From: Pseudidiomarina planktonica
GTDB lineage: Bacteria > Pseudomonadota > Gammaproteobacteria > Enterobacterales > Alteromonadaceae
Direction of reading: 5' to 3'
Length of the DNA: 64,000 nucleotides
Assembly (NCBI RefSeq): GCF_900177775.1
Contig: NZ_FXWH01000001.1
Span: forward strand, 1,426,001-1,490,000
The notes beneath the pieces are model-generated. The model saw only the letters and a list, made by a program, of their open reading frames with translations, ran no database searches and had not been told where the DNA came from. Both the position numbers and the translations under genes were made by a program. The first letter of the stretch is position 1; every line of letters begins with the position of its first letter. Positions 38,962 to 48,584 of this stretch are shown here, one piece after another.

Positions 38962-40014
38962 TTAGCTATCAATACCAAAGAACCGGCGCAGCTGGTCGCG
39001 CAAGTTTGGTGGCGTACCGTGAACCGTTAAGGTGTCTGTTGCCGGATCGTACTTCACCCGCTCACCCAGCATGCCCTGATCAAAGCCAACGCTCAAACCA
39101 CCGCCCTGTCCGGAAAACTTCACCAACTTACGCAGCGTGCTTTTATCTGCCGGGAATTCATCATGCAAGCGCATTTCCTCAGGCGTTTGCTCGCGACTAA
39201 AATCAGCAAAGCTACGCTCACTTGGCACACTGCCACGTAGTTGTTCAGATAAGTCTTTCACCCGTACCTGCTCACCCTGCTGCCATTGCTCGTCGCAATA
39301 GTCATAAACTTGCTTACGCATAGCAACGGCGGCTTCGTTCGGTAACGCCTCCACCTGAGCATAGGCCTGCACCTGATCGACCAGTTGCTGTGTTTGTGCT
39401 TTGGCGTTCACGCGCTCGCTGCAACCCAGAAAATCTAAAAAGAAATCCGAAACCTTGCGGCCTGCCCGACCTTTAATAAAAGAAATATAGCTGCGGCTGT
39501 CCGGGTCTAACTTTAGTTCGGTCAAATCAATACGTGCCGCCAACTGCACCCGGCTTATGTCTAGCTGTGATGATTTATCTACGGCCAGATCAGGCCCGAT
39601 AGTGACACCGTCTTTACTTGGCAGGAAACCAACAGTTAAGAAGTCATTGGTCATGTGCTGATAATGCGCTAGCAGTAAAAAGCCTTCTTCCAGAATGCCG
39701 TGCTTTTCTAGCTGCTGATGCAACAAACGAGCGGCTGCCTGAGAGTAATCCAAAAATGACATTTGCTGGCTTTGCCACTGTTGCAGTAACTCCGGAAATT
39801 CACCAGCATCACCGTCGTCTTCGGCGCCAATAAAACTAGCGTAGCCTTTGGCCGGCTTGGCGTTATACACATCGGTAAGTTCAGTAAGTAAGGTCACCAG
39901 TTGTTCGGTAGCTGCGTGAGGCTCGGCAGCCAGGCGTAAACCAATTCCCTTGCTGGTTGCGGTTGCACTGCTATAAAACTGATGAATAATGCTGTCAGAC
40001 ACCTGTAATTGCAT
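38962..40014 (-). CDS. yejK: Nucleoid-associated protein YejK (NdpA)
   Basis: 350 residues, slightly longer than E. coli YejK. Recognised by the NdpA family features: KPAKGYASFIGAEDDGDAGE near residue 55, FLTVGFLPSKDGVTIGPDLAV, and SFIKGRAGRKVSDFFLDFLG in the middle. Binds double-stranded DNA as part of the nucleoid; biochemical role otherwise unclear. Divergent from yejL-yejM, the same layout as in E. coli. Confidence 0.94.
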   Translation of the reverse strand: MQLQVSDSIIHQFYSSATATSKGIGLRLAAEPHAATEQLVTLLTELTDVYNAKPAKGYASFIGAEDDGDAGEFPELLQQWQSQQMSFLDYSQAAARLLHQQLEKHGILEEGFLLLAHYQHMTNDFLTVGFLPSKDGVTIGPDLAVDKSSQLDISRVQLAARIDLTELKLDPDSRSYISFIKGRAGRKVSDFFLDFLGCSERVNAKAQTQQLVDQVQAYAQVEALPNEAAVAMRKQVYDYCDEQWQQGEQVRVKDLSEQLRGSVPSERSFADFSREQTPEEMRLHDEFPADKSTLRKLVKFSGQGGGLSVGFDQGMLGERVKYDPATDTLTVHGTPPNLRDQLRRFFGIDS

Positions 40015-40086
40015 TGTTTTTTCGCTTTCCTGAAGTGGTTGCTATGTTAACATGGCAACATTCTAACATGCTTATGAGTGAGGCCT

Positions 40087-40329
40087 ATGCCAATCCTGTC
40101 AAAATACGATGCCCAACAACAGCAACAATTGCTGGAACAGGTACTGGACGTTTTTAGTAGTCAGCAAACCCCAGCCAACCTGGCATTGATGACGCTTGGT
40201 AACGCGGTTTCAAATGTAATTGAGCAAGGCTATTCTGATACCCAGCGTAAAGCCGTAGCTGAGCAGTTTGGCAAAGTCCTGCTACAATCCTTAACGACCG
40301 CTCCGGCGGCATCAAAAAATGGTAACTAG
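40087..40329 (+). CDS. yejL: YejL family (DUF1414) small protein
   Basis: 80 residues from ATG 40087; an in-frame GTG three codons earlier is less likely because MPILSKYDAQQQQQLL matches the family N-terminus. The central NLALMTLGNAVSNVIEQ is the DUF1414 core. Function unknown in all species. Located between yejK and yejM, 37 bp before yejM, so cotranscribed with it. Confidence 0.9.
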   Translation: MPILSKYDAQQQQQLLEQVLDVFSSQQTPANLALMTLGNAVSNVIEQGYSDTQRKAVAEQFGKVLLQSLTTAPAASKNGN

Positions 40330-40366
40330 TTAGCTACTTAGCAACCACGCAAGGAAATCGGCACGC

Positions 40367-42004
40367 ATGGGAAAACAACAACAGCGCGATAAAATCGCCC
40401 GGCTTATTAGCTGGGGTCACTGGTTTACCTTCGTAAATATATTTGTTTCCCTTGCTATAGGTACGCTTTATATAGAGGCTGCCGAATCACCAGGAACTCT
40501 GCTGGGTGTGCTGTACATGCTGGTCAGCTGGATCGGCCATTTCGCGTTCTTGCCTTTTGTCTTCTTCATTATTCTTATTTTTCCTTTTTGTATGCTGGTG
40601 CCCTACGCCCATGTGCTTAGAGGTATAGCTGCACTACTTGCTTCGCTAGGGCTAATTGCGTTAGCTGCCGATGCGGTATTTTTCCGTTATTACGGCTACC
40701 ACTTAAATACTTACTCGCTGTCGCAACTAGCCAGCGACGCTGAAGCCGCCTTCGCTGGTGCCAGCTTCGTTATTATTCTGGCGTTGTTACTTAGCTTTCT
40801 GGTAATTCTGGCGTTTGAAGTGGTCATCGCTAATTTGGCCTGGAAGCGGCTGGACGACATTCAGCGGCGTCGCATTGGTGCACCTGTTACCACGGTATTC
40901 GTATTGTGCTTTTTAGTTAGTCACAGCGTGCACATTTGGGCTGACGGCGTGTTTTACCGGCCAATTACTCAGCAAGACGACTTATTTCCAGTTTCTTATC
41001 CAACTACTGCTAAAACGCTGATGGCTGATCACGGCTTAATTGACGCGCAAATTTACGAAGCACGTCAGGAAATAATGAACGCCACCGATGATTTGAAACT
41101 GCATTACCCAACCGCACCACTGATGTGCGCCAAGGTGCCAGATGCAGCCTCAGTAACCTTGGTGGTATTTGAGCAGTTGAACAACGCGCAGCAGGCACAA
41201 TTGTTACAACGTTTGCCACAGTTGAACCTGGCACCAGTGACCCTGCTTGGCCACCCCGACGCATCCCGCGGCGCATTCCAGCTAACCTACGCTATTGCGG
41301 ATATTTACCAACGGCCAATTCAGAAAGAACAGCGCGAACCAGCTTACTTGCCGGTTTTGAATGACTTTAGCATGGCGCCACGCTGGCTTAGTACGCCGTC
41401 TTTTACCGCAAGCCATTTAACTCCGGTACTGCAGGAAAAGCTGAATGACCTGGCCGCAACACAAGTTACCGCAACGGCATCACTGGACATGGTATTTACC
41501 AGCGTTGCCGATATTGAGGCGGTAGTAGCCTACTTGCAGCAGCGCTTGGCTGAAAATGGTCAGGTATATATTACGGCCTTGAGCGCAACCAACGAGAGCA
41601 GGATTTCAGCCGAAGGCTTAGCGCCAAACGAGTTACAGGTACCACTGCTACACAATAACCAACTGGCGGTTCCACCTCAGCAGTTAGCAAACTTAACCGA
41701 CATAGTGCCGACAGTACTTAGCAGTATGGTTAATTGCACCAATGGCCTAACCGCCGTTAGCCATGGTAAAAACTTGCATCAGGAACAGTCCAGCTACCCT
41801 CAGGTAGTCAGCTTTTCACCTTATATTGTGATTTACGATAAGGAGCTAACTACGGTACTGGACAGAAATGGTCAAATGCAGGTTTTTGGCAGCACCAACT
41901 TCAACCTAATTGAAAATGCTGAGCCACCAACACCGGTATTGGTAGACGCCATAAAAGAGCTCAAACGCTTCAGTCAGGACGGTGCCGAAAAAGAACGGAA
42001 ATAG
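40367..42004 (+). CDS. yejM: YejM/PbgA-like inner-membrane protein (DUF3413)
   Basis: 545 residues, shorter than the ~586 of E. coli YejM. Five hydrophobic segments in the first ~190 residues (DUF3413) are followed by a linker and a periplasmic domain in the position of the arylsulfatase-like domain. That domain looks eroded here: I do not see the usual metal-site motifs. YejM/PbgA senses periplasmic LPS and controls LpxC stability through LapB. The yejK-yejL-yejM-tRNA-Pro order equals that of E. coli and supports orthology. Confidence 0.9.
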   Translation: MGKQQQRDKIARLISWGHWFTFVNIFVSLAIGTLYIEAAESPGTLLGVLYMLVSWIGHFAFLPFVFFIILIFPFCMLVPYAHVLRGIAALLASLGLIALAADAVFFRYYGYHLNTYSLSQLASDAEAAFAGASFVIILALLLSFLVILAFEVVIANLAWKRLDDIQRRRIGAPVTTVFVLCFLVSHSVHIWADGVFYRPITQQDDLFPVSYPTTAKTLMADHGLIDAQIYEARQEIMNATDDLKLHYPTAPLMCAKVPDAASVTLVVFEQLNNAQQAQLLQRLPQLNLAPVTLLGHPDASRGAFQLTYAIADIYQRPIQKEQREPAYLPVLNDFSMAPRWLSTPSFTASHLTPVLQEKLNDLAATQVTATASLDMVFTSVADIEAVVAYLQQRLAENGQVYITALSATNESRISAEGLAPNELQVPLLHNNQLAVPPQQLANLTDIVPTVLSSMVNCTNGLTAVSHGKNLHQEQSSYPQVVSFSPYIVIYDKELTTVLDRNGQMQVFGSTNFNLIENAEPPTPVLVDAIKELKRFSQDGAEKERK

Positions 42005-42077
42005 TGCTTATAAAATCAGCAAACAACCCCAAAGCACTTGCCTATTTTGGCTAATACAGTAACATACCGCACTCGGT

Positions 42078-42154
42078 CGGCGTGTAGCGCAGCTTGGTAG
42101 CGCACTGTCATGGGGTGTCAGGGGTCGGAGGTTCAAATCCTCTCACGCCGACCA
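42078..42154 (+). tRNA. proL: tRNA-Pro (GGG)
   Basis: 77 nt with CCA. Acceptor CGGCGTG pairs with CACGCCG; the anticodon loop reads ATGGGGT (anticodon GGG); TTCAAAT in the T loop. The anticodon stem has one T-T mismatch, also seen in related tRNA-Pro(GGG) genes. E. coli proL lies in the same place after yejM. AT-rich, gene-poor DNA begins directly after it. Confidence 0.96.
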
Positions 42155-42321
42155 ATTTCTTCTCTAGCAATCCTCGCTATATCAATACCTTACAAGTTAG
42201 CGCGCAATACTCTATATTTCATGCCAATTCAGCAAGCAGATAAAATATTGCAGCTTTATGGCATTTGAAAAGCTACTTTCTATTAGAAATTACCGTGCGA
42301 AACGATATTGCCCGCTATGAA

Positions 42322-42441
42322 ATGTCTCCTGTGCTTTGTCGTCGCGAAAGACCACAAATCAATGAGTTAAAGTTGAATTATCAAATAAGAGAGGGAGTAC
42401 CAGATGTTCGGTTTGATGCTATTTGTGCTTCGTTACATTGA
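42322..42441 (+). other. Short open frame, possible gene remnant
   Basis: An open frame runs from 42244 to the TGA at 42439-42441 and contains one ATG at 42322 (39 residues, starting MSPVLCRRERPQINEL). The stretch from 42244 has no stop for 65 codons and contains a charged, protein-like composition, so it may be the end of a decayed gene. I recognise no family and no RBS is present. Confidence 0.2.
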
Positions 42442-42632
42442 ATATCTTTAGGCAGTTAAAATTTTAATCATCAGTCTAAGGGCGTTTTTTGGTTAGCTTT
42501 GGTGGCGAGAGAATAAAAAAGAATCATAAGAAAGAGAATTAAGGTTCAGATAATCGTTAACAAATCGCAAAGACGAAAAGATCATAAATACCAATATAAA
42601 AATCACTTCAGACCTTAAAACATTTCCTATTT

Positions 42633-42668
42633 TAAGCCACTAAGAATAAAGCAAAACTTAGTGGCTTA
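42633..42668. repeat. 12-bp perfect inverted repeat
   Basis: TAAGCCACTAAG and CTTAGTGGCTTA separated by 12 bp of A-rich sequence, just beyond the stop of the leftward small membrane protein. It may act as a transcript end or a structured 3' region, but no T run follows in either direction. Confidence 0.6.
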
Positions 42669-42685
42669 TGAAGCTCTAATTAATT

Positions 42686-42901
42686 TTAATTACTCTCAGA
42701 ACGTTTACCGAAAAATAGTAAAAAGAAAAGTGTATAAATATTAATCATAGGTAATATGCACAGAAGAATCATGCTCACACTAATGCGATTCTTTTTTTTT
42801 GCGACTAAGAGAGCTAGAGGGGAAATTAGAAATAAACTGAAAATAACCCATAGCCAATGAACTGATATATCACCGTTTCTTGCTAATTCTATTACGTTCA
42901 T
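42686..42901 (-). CDS. Small two-helix membrane protein, unknown
   Basis: 71 residues with two hydrophobic segments (about 14-33 and 42-64) separated by a basic KKKNR loop, ending in a charged tail. GAGG lies 5 nt before the ATG at 42901, supporting a real gene. No family recognised. AT-rich codon use, unlike neighbouring housekeeping genes, fits recent acquisition or weak selection. Located between the tRNA-Pro and the secreted metzincin gene. Confidence 0.55.
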   Translation of the reverse strand: MNVIELARNGDISVHWLWVIFSLFLISPLALLVAKKKNRISVSMILLCILPMINIYTLFFLLFFGKRSESN

Positions 42902-43265
42902 ATTATCCTCTATCTAGGATTAAAGCTATCTTCAGTGCTCGGTACTATCCGGCACTCCACTGTATCTTCCGCAATTTTTGTGTAAGTCGTCATCAACGAG
43001 CGATTTAGTTTAACGGAATTTTCTATTTATAACTGCTCCAAATTTTCGGGGGGATTACAATCTGCTGATGCATAATATTCTCATGAAGAGTTATTTGTGA
43101 AAAAGCACTTTCAGAAATCAATATTAATCCTACAATTACCAATGAGAATTTTTACATAAGTCCTCTTACCGGTATTTCGATTTGATACCTGTGTGCGCTA
43201 ACACTCGGGACTTTTTGCGACATTACTTTGTAGGACATGTCCGAGTTTTGATTAACCTCACACTT
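42902..43265. other. AT-rich intergenic stretch, no gene seen
   Basis: About 365 bp, mostly A/T, between the small membrane protein and the terminator of the metzincin gene. Short frames only; no tRNA, no strong promoter or repeat. Contains the upstream region of the small membrane protein. Confidence 0.6.
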
Positions 43266-43289
43266 AAAAGAGGATGCGAAAGCATCCTC
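43266..43289 (-). terminator. Terminator of the metzincin gene
   Basis: Read on the minus strand: perfect stem GAGGATGC / GCATCCTC with a TTTC loop, followed by TTTT. Lies 17 bp after the metzincin stop. Confidence 0.85.
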
Positions 43290-43305
43290 TCTCTAACCCG
43301 GATTA

Positions 43306-45270
43306 TTAAAAGTGTTTATCTCTCTTTCTGAAAGCTCTAGGTACCAACGTTAATAGTAAAAAGATTAATAGGTAAGGTCCTGTAGACGCGCCTGAAGCGC
43401 TGTCAGAGGCTCTATCGGAGCTCACAGGTTCACTAACAGATACTGTATAGCTCTCACCCGTTGATAGCTCGATGCTAAAGCTACCTGCAGTTGCGCCTGT
43501 CAGATTAATTTCAACTTCTTTTGACGTTTCATTTGGAAAAAACGTAACGACTTTACTCTCGGCATTAAAGTCAGTTCCAGCCACTAAAGTACCGTCAGCC
43601 GTATTAACCCCAACAGATACTTTCCCACTTAAATCACCGGCGCGCCAAACTTCAACGACGACTGACTCACCTGCGACAGCAGTTCCTGATTCCACTGTGA
43701 ACTCAACATCAGCGGGTTCATTGTCTGTTACTCTAACTAAGTTTTCGCTAAGAACTACCCCGTCAGATTCTGCTCTAACTAAGAATACCTGGAGACCGTT
43801 ATATTCTTCATTATCTGCGGTTCCAATTTGAACAAATTTCTCAGCTTCACCATCTGCAAAAATAAATCGCTCAATGACGTTATCAAACGAGCTGGCATCG
43901 GCAGCACTGGATTCATCCTCCGCAAAGACTGCGCGAACATCTACTACCAATTCACCATCAAGTCCGTTGGTGCGGGCAATACGAACCGTAGCCGTTTCGC
44001 CCTCTTCAACCGATACACCGGAGGCGATGACAGGCTCACCCGGCTCACCGGTATAGTCATCTGTCAGCGTCAGTGTGGACGAACTATCAGAAACAGTTGC
44101 TTTGTATGGGTAAACCAAAGAAAGGGATAAATTCTCATTTCCTTCATTTTTAGCATCCTGCACAATTTCAAAAGATGCAGTAGCCTCAGATTCACCGACC
44201 GCAAAGGTCACGCGCTGATACGCCTCTTTTAAATCCGTTGTGGTCGAGCCAGTATCACTTTCAACCACCACGGCGACCGATATCTCCTCAGACAAATCGC
44301 CAGTTCGGGTTAGTGTAATTTCCGCAACTCCCGCGCTTTCACCTACAGCATAACCAGTCTCAGCAAATGAGACCGTGCCTAGCGATGCAGGACGACTCCG
44401 GCGTTCACTTACAGACACTTTTGTTTGGCGGAGTACTTCGGCGTTATAGGCGTAACCTTCTTCACCACAGAGTTCACCTCCGGAGGTTCGATAGGGTGTA
44501 GAAAAGAACTGAGCATTGTCGTAATCAGAATCGCTTTCGTGTGACCACATAATGGTCACCTCTCCACCGCACTCATACGCCCGGGCATTATCAAGCGAGG
44601 CAGACGCTCGATCTGCGCCTTCCTGGTGAGCTGCTCCCAAATTATGCCCAAATTCGTGTGCTAGCGCTCTCGAGATGCGTTCGTTAGTTGGTGCGAGAAT
44701 AATATGGTCGGCAATTGCCGATACCTCACTACCCTGTGCGTCCGCACCAAGCTTAGCTTCACCAGTTGGATCTCGGTAATCAGTGATATATAAACCAATG
44801 TCACCACCAAACTCCGTGTACACCAGCTGTTCAGGATAATTATCCTGGTAGTTACCTTCTTCGTCGTAGTAACCATCAGAATTTAATAAGCGACTACCAA
44901 AAATCGAACTGGAACTTTTTACAATAACGTTTCCGTCAGCATCGGTTTCTTCTTCAAAAGGCTGATCATTCGGAATACCTGTTACCGCACGAAGTTCGAT
45001 CACATTAAATTCAATACCAGTGTCTGAAATACCGTAAATAAAGTTCGTCATAGAAATAAGCCCATTAACGCGGTTATAAAGTGCTTCAAAACCGCCCAAA
45101 CGCTGCATATAAATAGGTTGGTAAAACACAACGACATCTATTTCGACTTTCTCTTCTAAGGGTGGAGCCGGACTTAGTTGTATCTCATTTAAGAATGGCT
45201 TGATAACGTCCTGGGCTGAGGCCGAAAAGGCAATGAGTAACGCACTCATTAGTACTGTTTTGCGAAACAT
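43306..45270 (-). CDS. Secreted metzincin metalloprotease with Calx-beta-like repeats and C-terminal anchor
   Basis: 654 residues from ATG 45270 (GGAG 5 nt upstream). Signal peptide ends near SASAQ. The catalytic zinc motif HEFGHNLGAAH, about residue 206-216, with a Met-turn candidate VTIMWSH downstream, places it with reprolysin/M12B-like metzincins. Three similar beta-rich repeats follow (about 300-400, 410-515, 520-615), each with VSVEEG/AVAGES-type starts and F..G/N....E endings, as in Calx-beta domains. The C-terminus SGASTGPYLLIFLLL then PRAFRKRDK resembles a GlyGly-CTERM sorting signal cut by rhombosortase. Expected to be exported, surface-displayed or released. Confidence 0.85.
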   Translation of the reverse strand: MFRKTVLMSALLIAFSASAQDVIKPFLNEIQLSPAPPLEEKVEIDVVVFYQPIYMQRLGGFEALYNRVNGLISMTNFIYGISDTGIEFNVIELRAVTGIPNDQPFEEETDADGNVIVKSSSSIFGSRLLNSDGYYDEEGNYQDNYPEQLVYTEFGGDIGLYITDYRDPTGEAKLGADAQGSEVSAIADHIILAPTNERISRALAHEFGHNLGAAHQEGADRASASLDNARAYECGGEVTIMWSHESDSDYDNAQFFSTPYRTSGGELCGEEGYAYNAEVLRQTKVSVSERRSRPASLGTVSFAETGYAVGESAGVAEITLTRTGDLSEEISVAVVVESDTGSTTTDLKEAYQRVTFAVGESEATASFEIVQDAKNEGNENLSLSLVYPYKATVSDSSSTLTLTDDYTGEPGEPVIASGVSVEEGETATVRIARTNGLDGELVVDVRAVFAEDESSAADASSFDNVIERFIFADGEAEKFVQIGTADNEEYNGLQVFLVRAESDGVVLSENLVRVTDNEPADVEFTVESGTAVAGESVVVEVWRAGDLSGKVSVGVNTADGTLVAGTDFNAESKVVTFFPNETSKEVEINLTGATAGSFSIELSTGESYTVSVSEPVSSDRASDSASGASTGPYLLIFLLLTLVPRAFRKRDKHF

Positions 45271-45569
45271 AAACACTCCATGTTAATAACTTTTATTAGT
45301 ATATTTTCGCTTAGTTACCAAAGGGGTAGTAAGCACAACTTGCAATTCCTCGCTGATAATTCTCGGTTTCACATAATCGGAATCACTTCTCGAGCACGGT
45401 TTTATTTTCTCAATACAGCGAAATAGAAATCAACAAAATAATAACCTTTCAATACTTAGAACACTAGCACTTTCTTATGATATCTCACCAAAATATTGAG
45501 CGCTTTTTACGCGCGTTTCGGTTACAATGCGCGCAACATTGAGCAAGCATTTTAGTAGTAACCCCACGC

Positions 45570-46007
45570 ATGATTCGTCAAGCCACAGCAGTTGATATTC
45601 CCGCTATAGCCGCCTTAGAAAAAGACCTCTATTCGCCCGAGCATTATCCTGAGCTATTTTTGTATCAGGCGCTGCAGCAATGGCCGAGTTTGTTGTGGGT
45701 GGCCGAGCAGCATGAGCAAGTTGTGGGTTATGTGCTAGGCGCGCCAGGGGAAAATACTGGTGAGATTTGGTTGATGTCACTGTTGGTGGCACCGAACACT
45801 CAGGGTACCGGCGTTGGCAAAACTTTGCTGCAGCAGTTTCTAACCATGCTGAAACAGCGTAATGACCGGGTTGTATATCTTACCGTAGCTCCCGACAACA
45901 ATGCGGCACTAGCGCTTTATAAAAACCACGGCTTCATTGAACTAGCCAACAAGCCCCACCTACTTGGCAACAACAATCACCGTTTGCTGCTGTCTTGTAC
46001 TCTATAA
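45570..46007 (+). CDS. GNAT-family acetyltransferase
   Basis: 145 residues. GNAT motif A, the acetyl-CoA binding loop, is GTGVGKTLL in NTQGTGVGKTLLQQFL, and motif B is NNAALALYKNHGFIEL. Resembles RimI (ribosomal protein S18 N-acetyltransferase) in size and layout, but the N-terminal substrate part is not clearly RimI, so I leave it unnamed. A TACAAT -10-like element lies about 45 bp upstream. The ~290 bp before it otherwise show no gene. Confidence 0.88.
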   Translation: MIRQATAVDIPAIAALEKDLYSPEHYPELFLYQALQQWPSLLWVAEQHEQVVGYVLGAPGENTGEIWLMSLLVAPNTQGTGVGKTLLQQFLTMLKQRNDRVVYLTVAPDNNAALALYKNHGFIELANKPHLLGNNNHRLLLSCTL

Positions 46008-46152
46008 GCAGCATTTTTCTATTTTAACGAAATAATCATCGATTAAATGCAAGTATGTGATCTAATTCTTGCAACTGTCGGTACTATCATCTTTAGATAT
46101 TACATCATCACCCGACTGCTCTACTTTGCAGACGTTACTTAGCGGAATTTTT

Positions 46153-47787
46153 ATGACTATAGCAACTCGTCTTTATCTTGGTTTTGGTATTCTTCTTGTT
46201 CTTATGATCGGTATTACTGCCTTTGGTGTTTTTCAGGTAAACATTATCGACTCCACCCTCACCCAGGTAAACGACGTTGACAGTCATAAGCAGCGCGCGG
46301 CTATTAACTTCCGCGGCAGTGTGCACGACCGTGCCATTGCGATACGGGATTATGTGTTGGTTGAAAATAATACTGCGCGGCAAAAGCATTTGCGTGAAAT
46401 AGCTGAGTTAGATGACTTCTATCAACAAGCCGCGGTAACTATGTCCGAGTTATTTAGTAACCGTGAAAACGTTAACTCACGTGAACGAGAGCTACTACAG
46501 CGAATACAAGAAATTGAAGTTAAGACCGTTGATTTGACCGAGCAAACCGTAGAAATTATGGCTGCAGGAAATCGCCAGGAAGCGCAGGATTTCGTTCTGA
46601 GTGACGTGTCACCGGCTTACACGGCCTGGTTAGCTGCGGTAAACAACTTCATTGATTATCAGGAAGAAAATATTTCGGCCGGTGTCACTCTAGTACGCAG
46701 TGAAAGCGGTAGCTTCCAGTCCGTTATGTTAGGTGTAACTCTACTTGCCGTTATTATCGGTGTGCTGGTAAGCATCCGGTTAGTAACGCGTTTAACGCGC
46801 ATGATTGGTGGTGAGCCGGAAGAAGCAGCCATTGAAATTCAACGCGTGGCTGATGGCGATTTGACCCGTATGGTGCATACTAAGTATCCAAATAGCATTA
46901 TGGGTGCGGTAGCGTCCATGCGTACCCATTTGGCGGCGATCATCAGTGACGTAGGCTCTTCAGCGGATACCTTAGCCGCTGCCTCCAGTCAGTTAACGCA
47001 AACTTCGAGCAATAACGAACAGCTGGTTAAAACTCAGCAGGAACAGACGCACCGCGGTGCTAATGCGATTCAGCAAATGTCTGAAACCGTTCGTGAAGTA
47101 GCTCGGCACACGGTTGAGGCATCGAAGCTAGCGCAAGATACTGACAAAGAAGCCACCTCAGGCAGCCAGGAAGTAGAAAAAACCATGGCGTCAATCTCTG
47201 AGCTGGCCGACGAAGTTGAACAAGCGGCAGGTGTAATACAGCAGCTGTCCGATAGTAGCCGCGAAATCGGCAGCGTACTGGAAGTGATTGAAGGTATTGC
47301 CGACCAAACCAACTTGTTAGCACTGAACGCGGCTATTGAAGCGGCTCGCGCTGGTGAGCATGGCCGTGGCTTCGCCGTAGTTGCGGATGAAGTACGTGGG
47401 CTGGCAAATCGCACCCAGAATTCAACCCGTGACATTCAATCTCTTATTGAAGCCATGCAAAACAACGCTGATGGCGCTGTTGCTGTTATGGAACGTGGTC
47501 AGAAAAAAGCTGGCGAAAGTGTGGAACAGGCGGCTCGTGCCGGCGACTCACTGCGTCGTATCAACCTGGCGGTTTCTGACATTAACAACATGAATGCGCA
47601 AATTGCCAGTGCTGCTGAAGAGCAAGCTGCGGTTGCAGATGATATTAATGAGAACTTTAGCAGCATTACGGAATCCTCGGAGCAAGCAGCTACGGGTTCA
47701 GATCAGGTCAGCAGTGCCAGTAAAGATTTACAACAGTTGTCGCGTAAACTGCAGGAAAGTATTAGCAAATTCCGGGTGAACGCTTAA
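46153..47787 (+). CDS. Methyl-accepting chemotaxis protein
   Basis: 544 residues from ATG 46153 (GGA 7 nt upstream); the frame is open for 28 codons before it, but this start begins with the transmembrane helix. TM1 about 5-25, a periplasmic four-helix-bundle-type sensor (about 30-185), TM2 about 190-210, a HAMP domain ([20 protein letters not shown]) and the cytoplasmic coiled-coil hairpin with the conserved tip [20 protein letters not shown] (signals CheA/CheW). No CheR/CheB-tether pentapeptide at the C-terminus (FRVNA). Ligand unknown. Confidence 0.96.
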   Translation: MTIATRLYLGFGILLVLMIGITAFGVFQVNIIDSTLTQVNDVDSHKQRAAINFRGSVHDRAIAIRDYVLVENNTARQKHLREIAELDDFYQQAAVTMSELFSNRENVNSRERELLQRIQEIEVKTVDLTEQTVEIMAAGNRQEAQDFVLSDVSPAYTAWLAAVNNFIDYQEENISAGVTLVRSESGSFQSVMLGVTLLAVIIGVLVSIRLVTRLTRMIGGEPEEAAIEIQRVADGDLTRMVHTKYPNSIMGAVASMRTHLAAIISDVGSSADTLAAASSQLTQTSSNNEQLVKTQQEQTHRGANAIQQMSETVREVARHTVEASKLAQDTDKEATSGSQEVEKTMASISELADEVEQAAGVIQQLSDSSREIGSVLEVIEGIADQTNLLALNAAIEAARAGEHGRGFAVVADEVRGLANRTQNSTRDIQSLIEAMQNNADGAVAVMERGQKKAGESVEQAARAGDSLRRINLAVSDINNMNAQIASAAEEQAAVADDINENFSSITESSEQAATGSDQVSSASKDLQQLSRKLQESISKFRVNA

Positions 47788-47797
47788 TATCGTTCGT

Positions 47798-48475
47798 ATG
47801 AACGATGAAAACAACTCTGCTTATAATTTAGACTTGTTTCCCGTGGACTCAACGCCGCGGGAAACAACCGTCTTCCCGCTTAGTGACCACAGTGTCATTC
47901 TAAAGAGCTTTGCCTCCACCGCCGCATCCAAAATTTATACTTCTACTGCAGCTATTAGCGCGCAAGCCCCCTTTCGTCATTGGCAAACGCCTGGCGGTAA
48001 GCAAATGTCTGCACTCAGTACCAACTGCGGTGAGTTAGGTTGGGTATCCGACCGCCAGGGCTATAGATATCAAGCGACCGACCCACAAACCGGTAAGCCG
48101 TGGCCTTCACTGCCACAGTTTCTTTCTGAATTGGCACACGATGCCGCCGCACAAGCTGGATACAACGATTTCGTACCAGACAGCTGTTTACTCAATAAAT
48201 ACTTACCCAAAGCCAGCATGGGGCTGCATCAGGACCGCGACGAACGCGACTTCAGTCAACCTATTGTTTCTATTTCACTCGGGCTACCCGCACAATTTCT
48301 ATGGGGCGGGCTAAAACGTAGCGATCGCCCACAGCGGCTGTTACTGGAGCACGGTGACGTGGTGGTTTGGGGTGCAGCAGATAGGCTGCGCTATCACGGC
48401 ATTGCGCCCGTTAAGGCTTCGAAGGGAACCACCGCCGATCACCGTCTAAACTTGACGCTGCGCAAAGCAAGCTAG
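47798..48475 (+). CDS. alkB: Alkylated DNA dioxygenase AlkB
   Basis: 225 residues. Fe(II)/2-oxoglutarate dioxygenase motifs: HxD in GLHQDRDE (about 149-151), distal His in RYHGIAPVK, and the arginines of RLNLTLRKA that bind 2-oxoglutarate. The substrate-lid region (MSALSTNCGELGWVSDRQGY) matches AlkB proper. Removes N1-methyladenine and N3-methylcytosine oxidatively. Starts 10 bp after the chemoreceptor stop, likely by chance. RBS weak. Confidence 0.95.
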   Translation: MNDENNSAYNLDLFPVDSTPRETTVFPLSDHSVILKSFASTAASKIYTSTAAISAQAPFRHWQTPGGKQMSALSTNCGELGWVSDRQGYRYQATDPQTGKPWPSLPQFLSELAHDAAAQAGYNDFVPDSCLLNKYLPKASMGLHQDRDERDFSQPIVSISLGLPAQFLWGGLKRSDRPQRLLLEHGDVVVWGAADRLRYHGIAPVKASKGTTADHRLNLTLRKAS

Positions 48476-48584
48476 ATAAAATAATGGCTAGACTTGATAA
48501 ATAACAAAAAAGAATATATATATAACTAAATTAGTTTTAGCATTAAATTCCGATTTAAAACTCAGTACGACAAAGGAGCCGGCC

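Larger units (their letters stand above)
42155..42685. other. AT-rich gene-poor stretch after tRNA-Pro
   Basis: About 530 bp with no gene I can identify, clearly richer in A and T than the flanking genes. It holds one short unassigned open frame (42322-42441) and a 12-bp inverted repeat near its right end. No copy of the tRNA 3' end, integrase or transposase is visible, so it is not demonstrably an inserted island, though its base composition and position at a tRNA are suggestive. Confidence 0.6.

Noticed and set aside
42078-43305. Integrated element with att sites at tRNA-Pro
   Set aside because: No integrase and no second copy of the tRNA 3' end seen in the window; evidence is limited to base composition.
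43828-44130. Plus-strand frames within the metzincin gene
   Set aside because: Antisense to well-formed Calx-beta-like repeats with no start signal.
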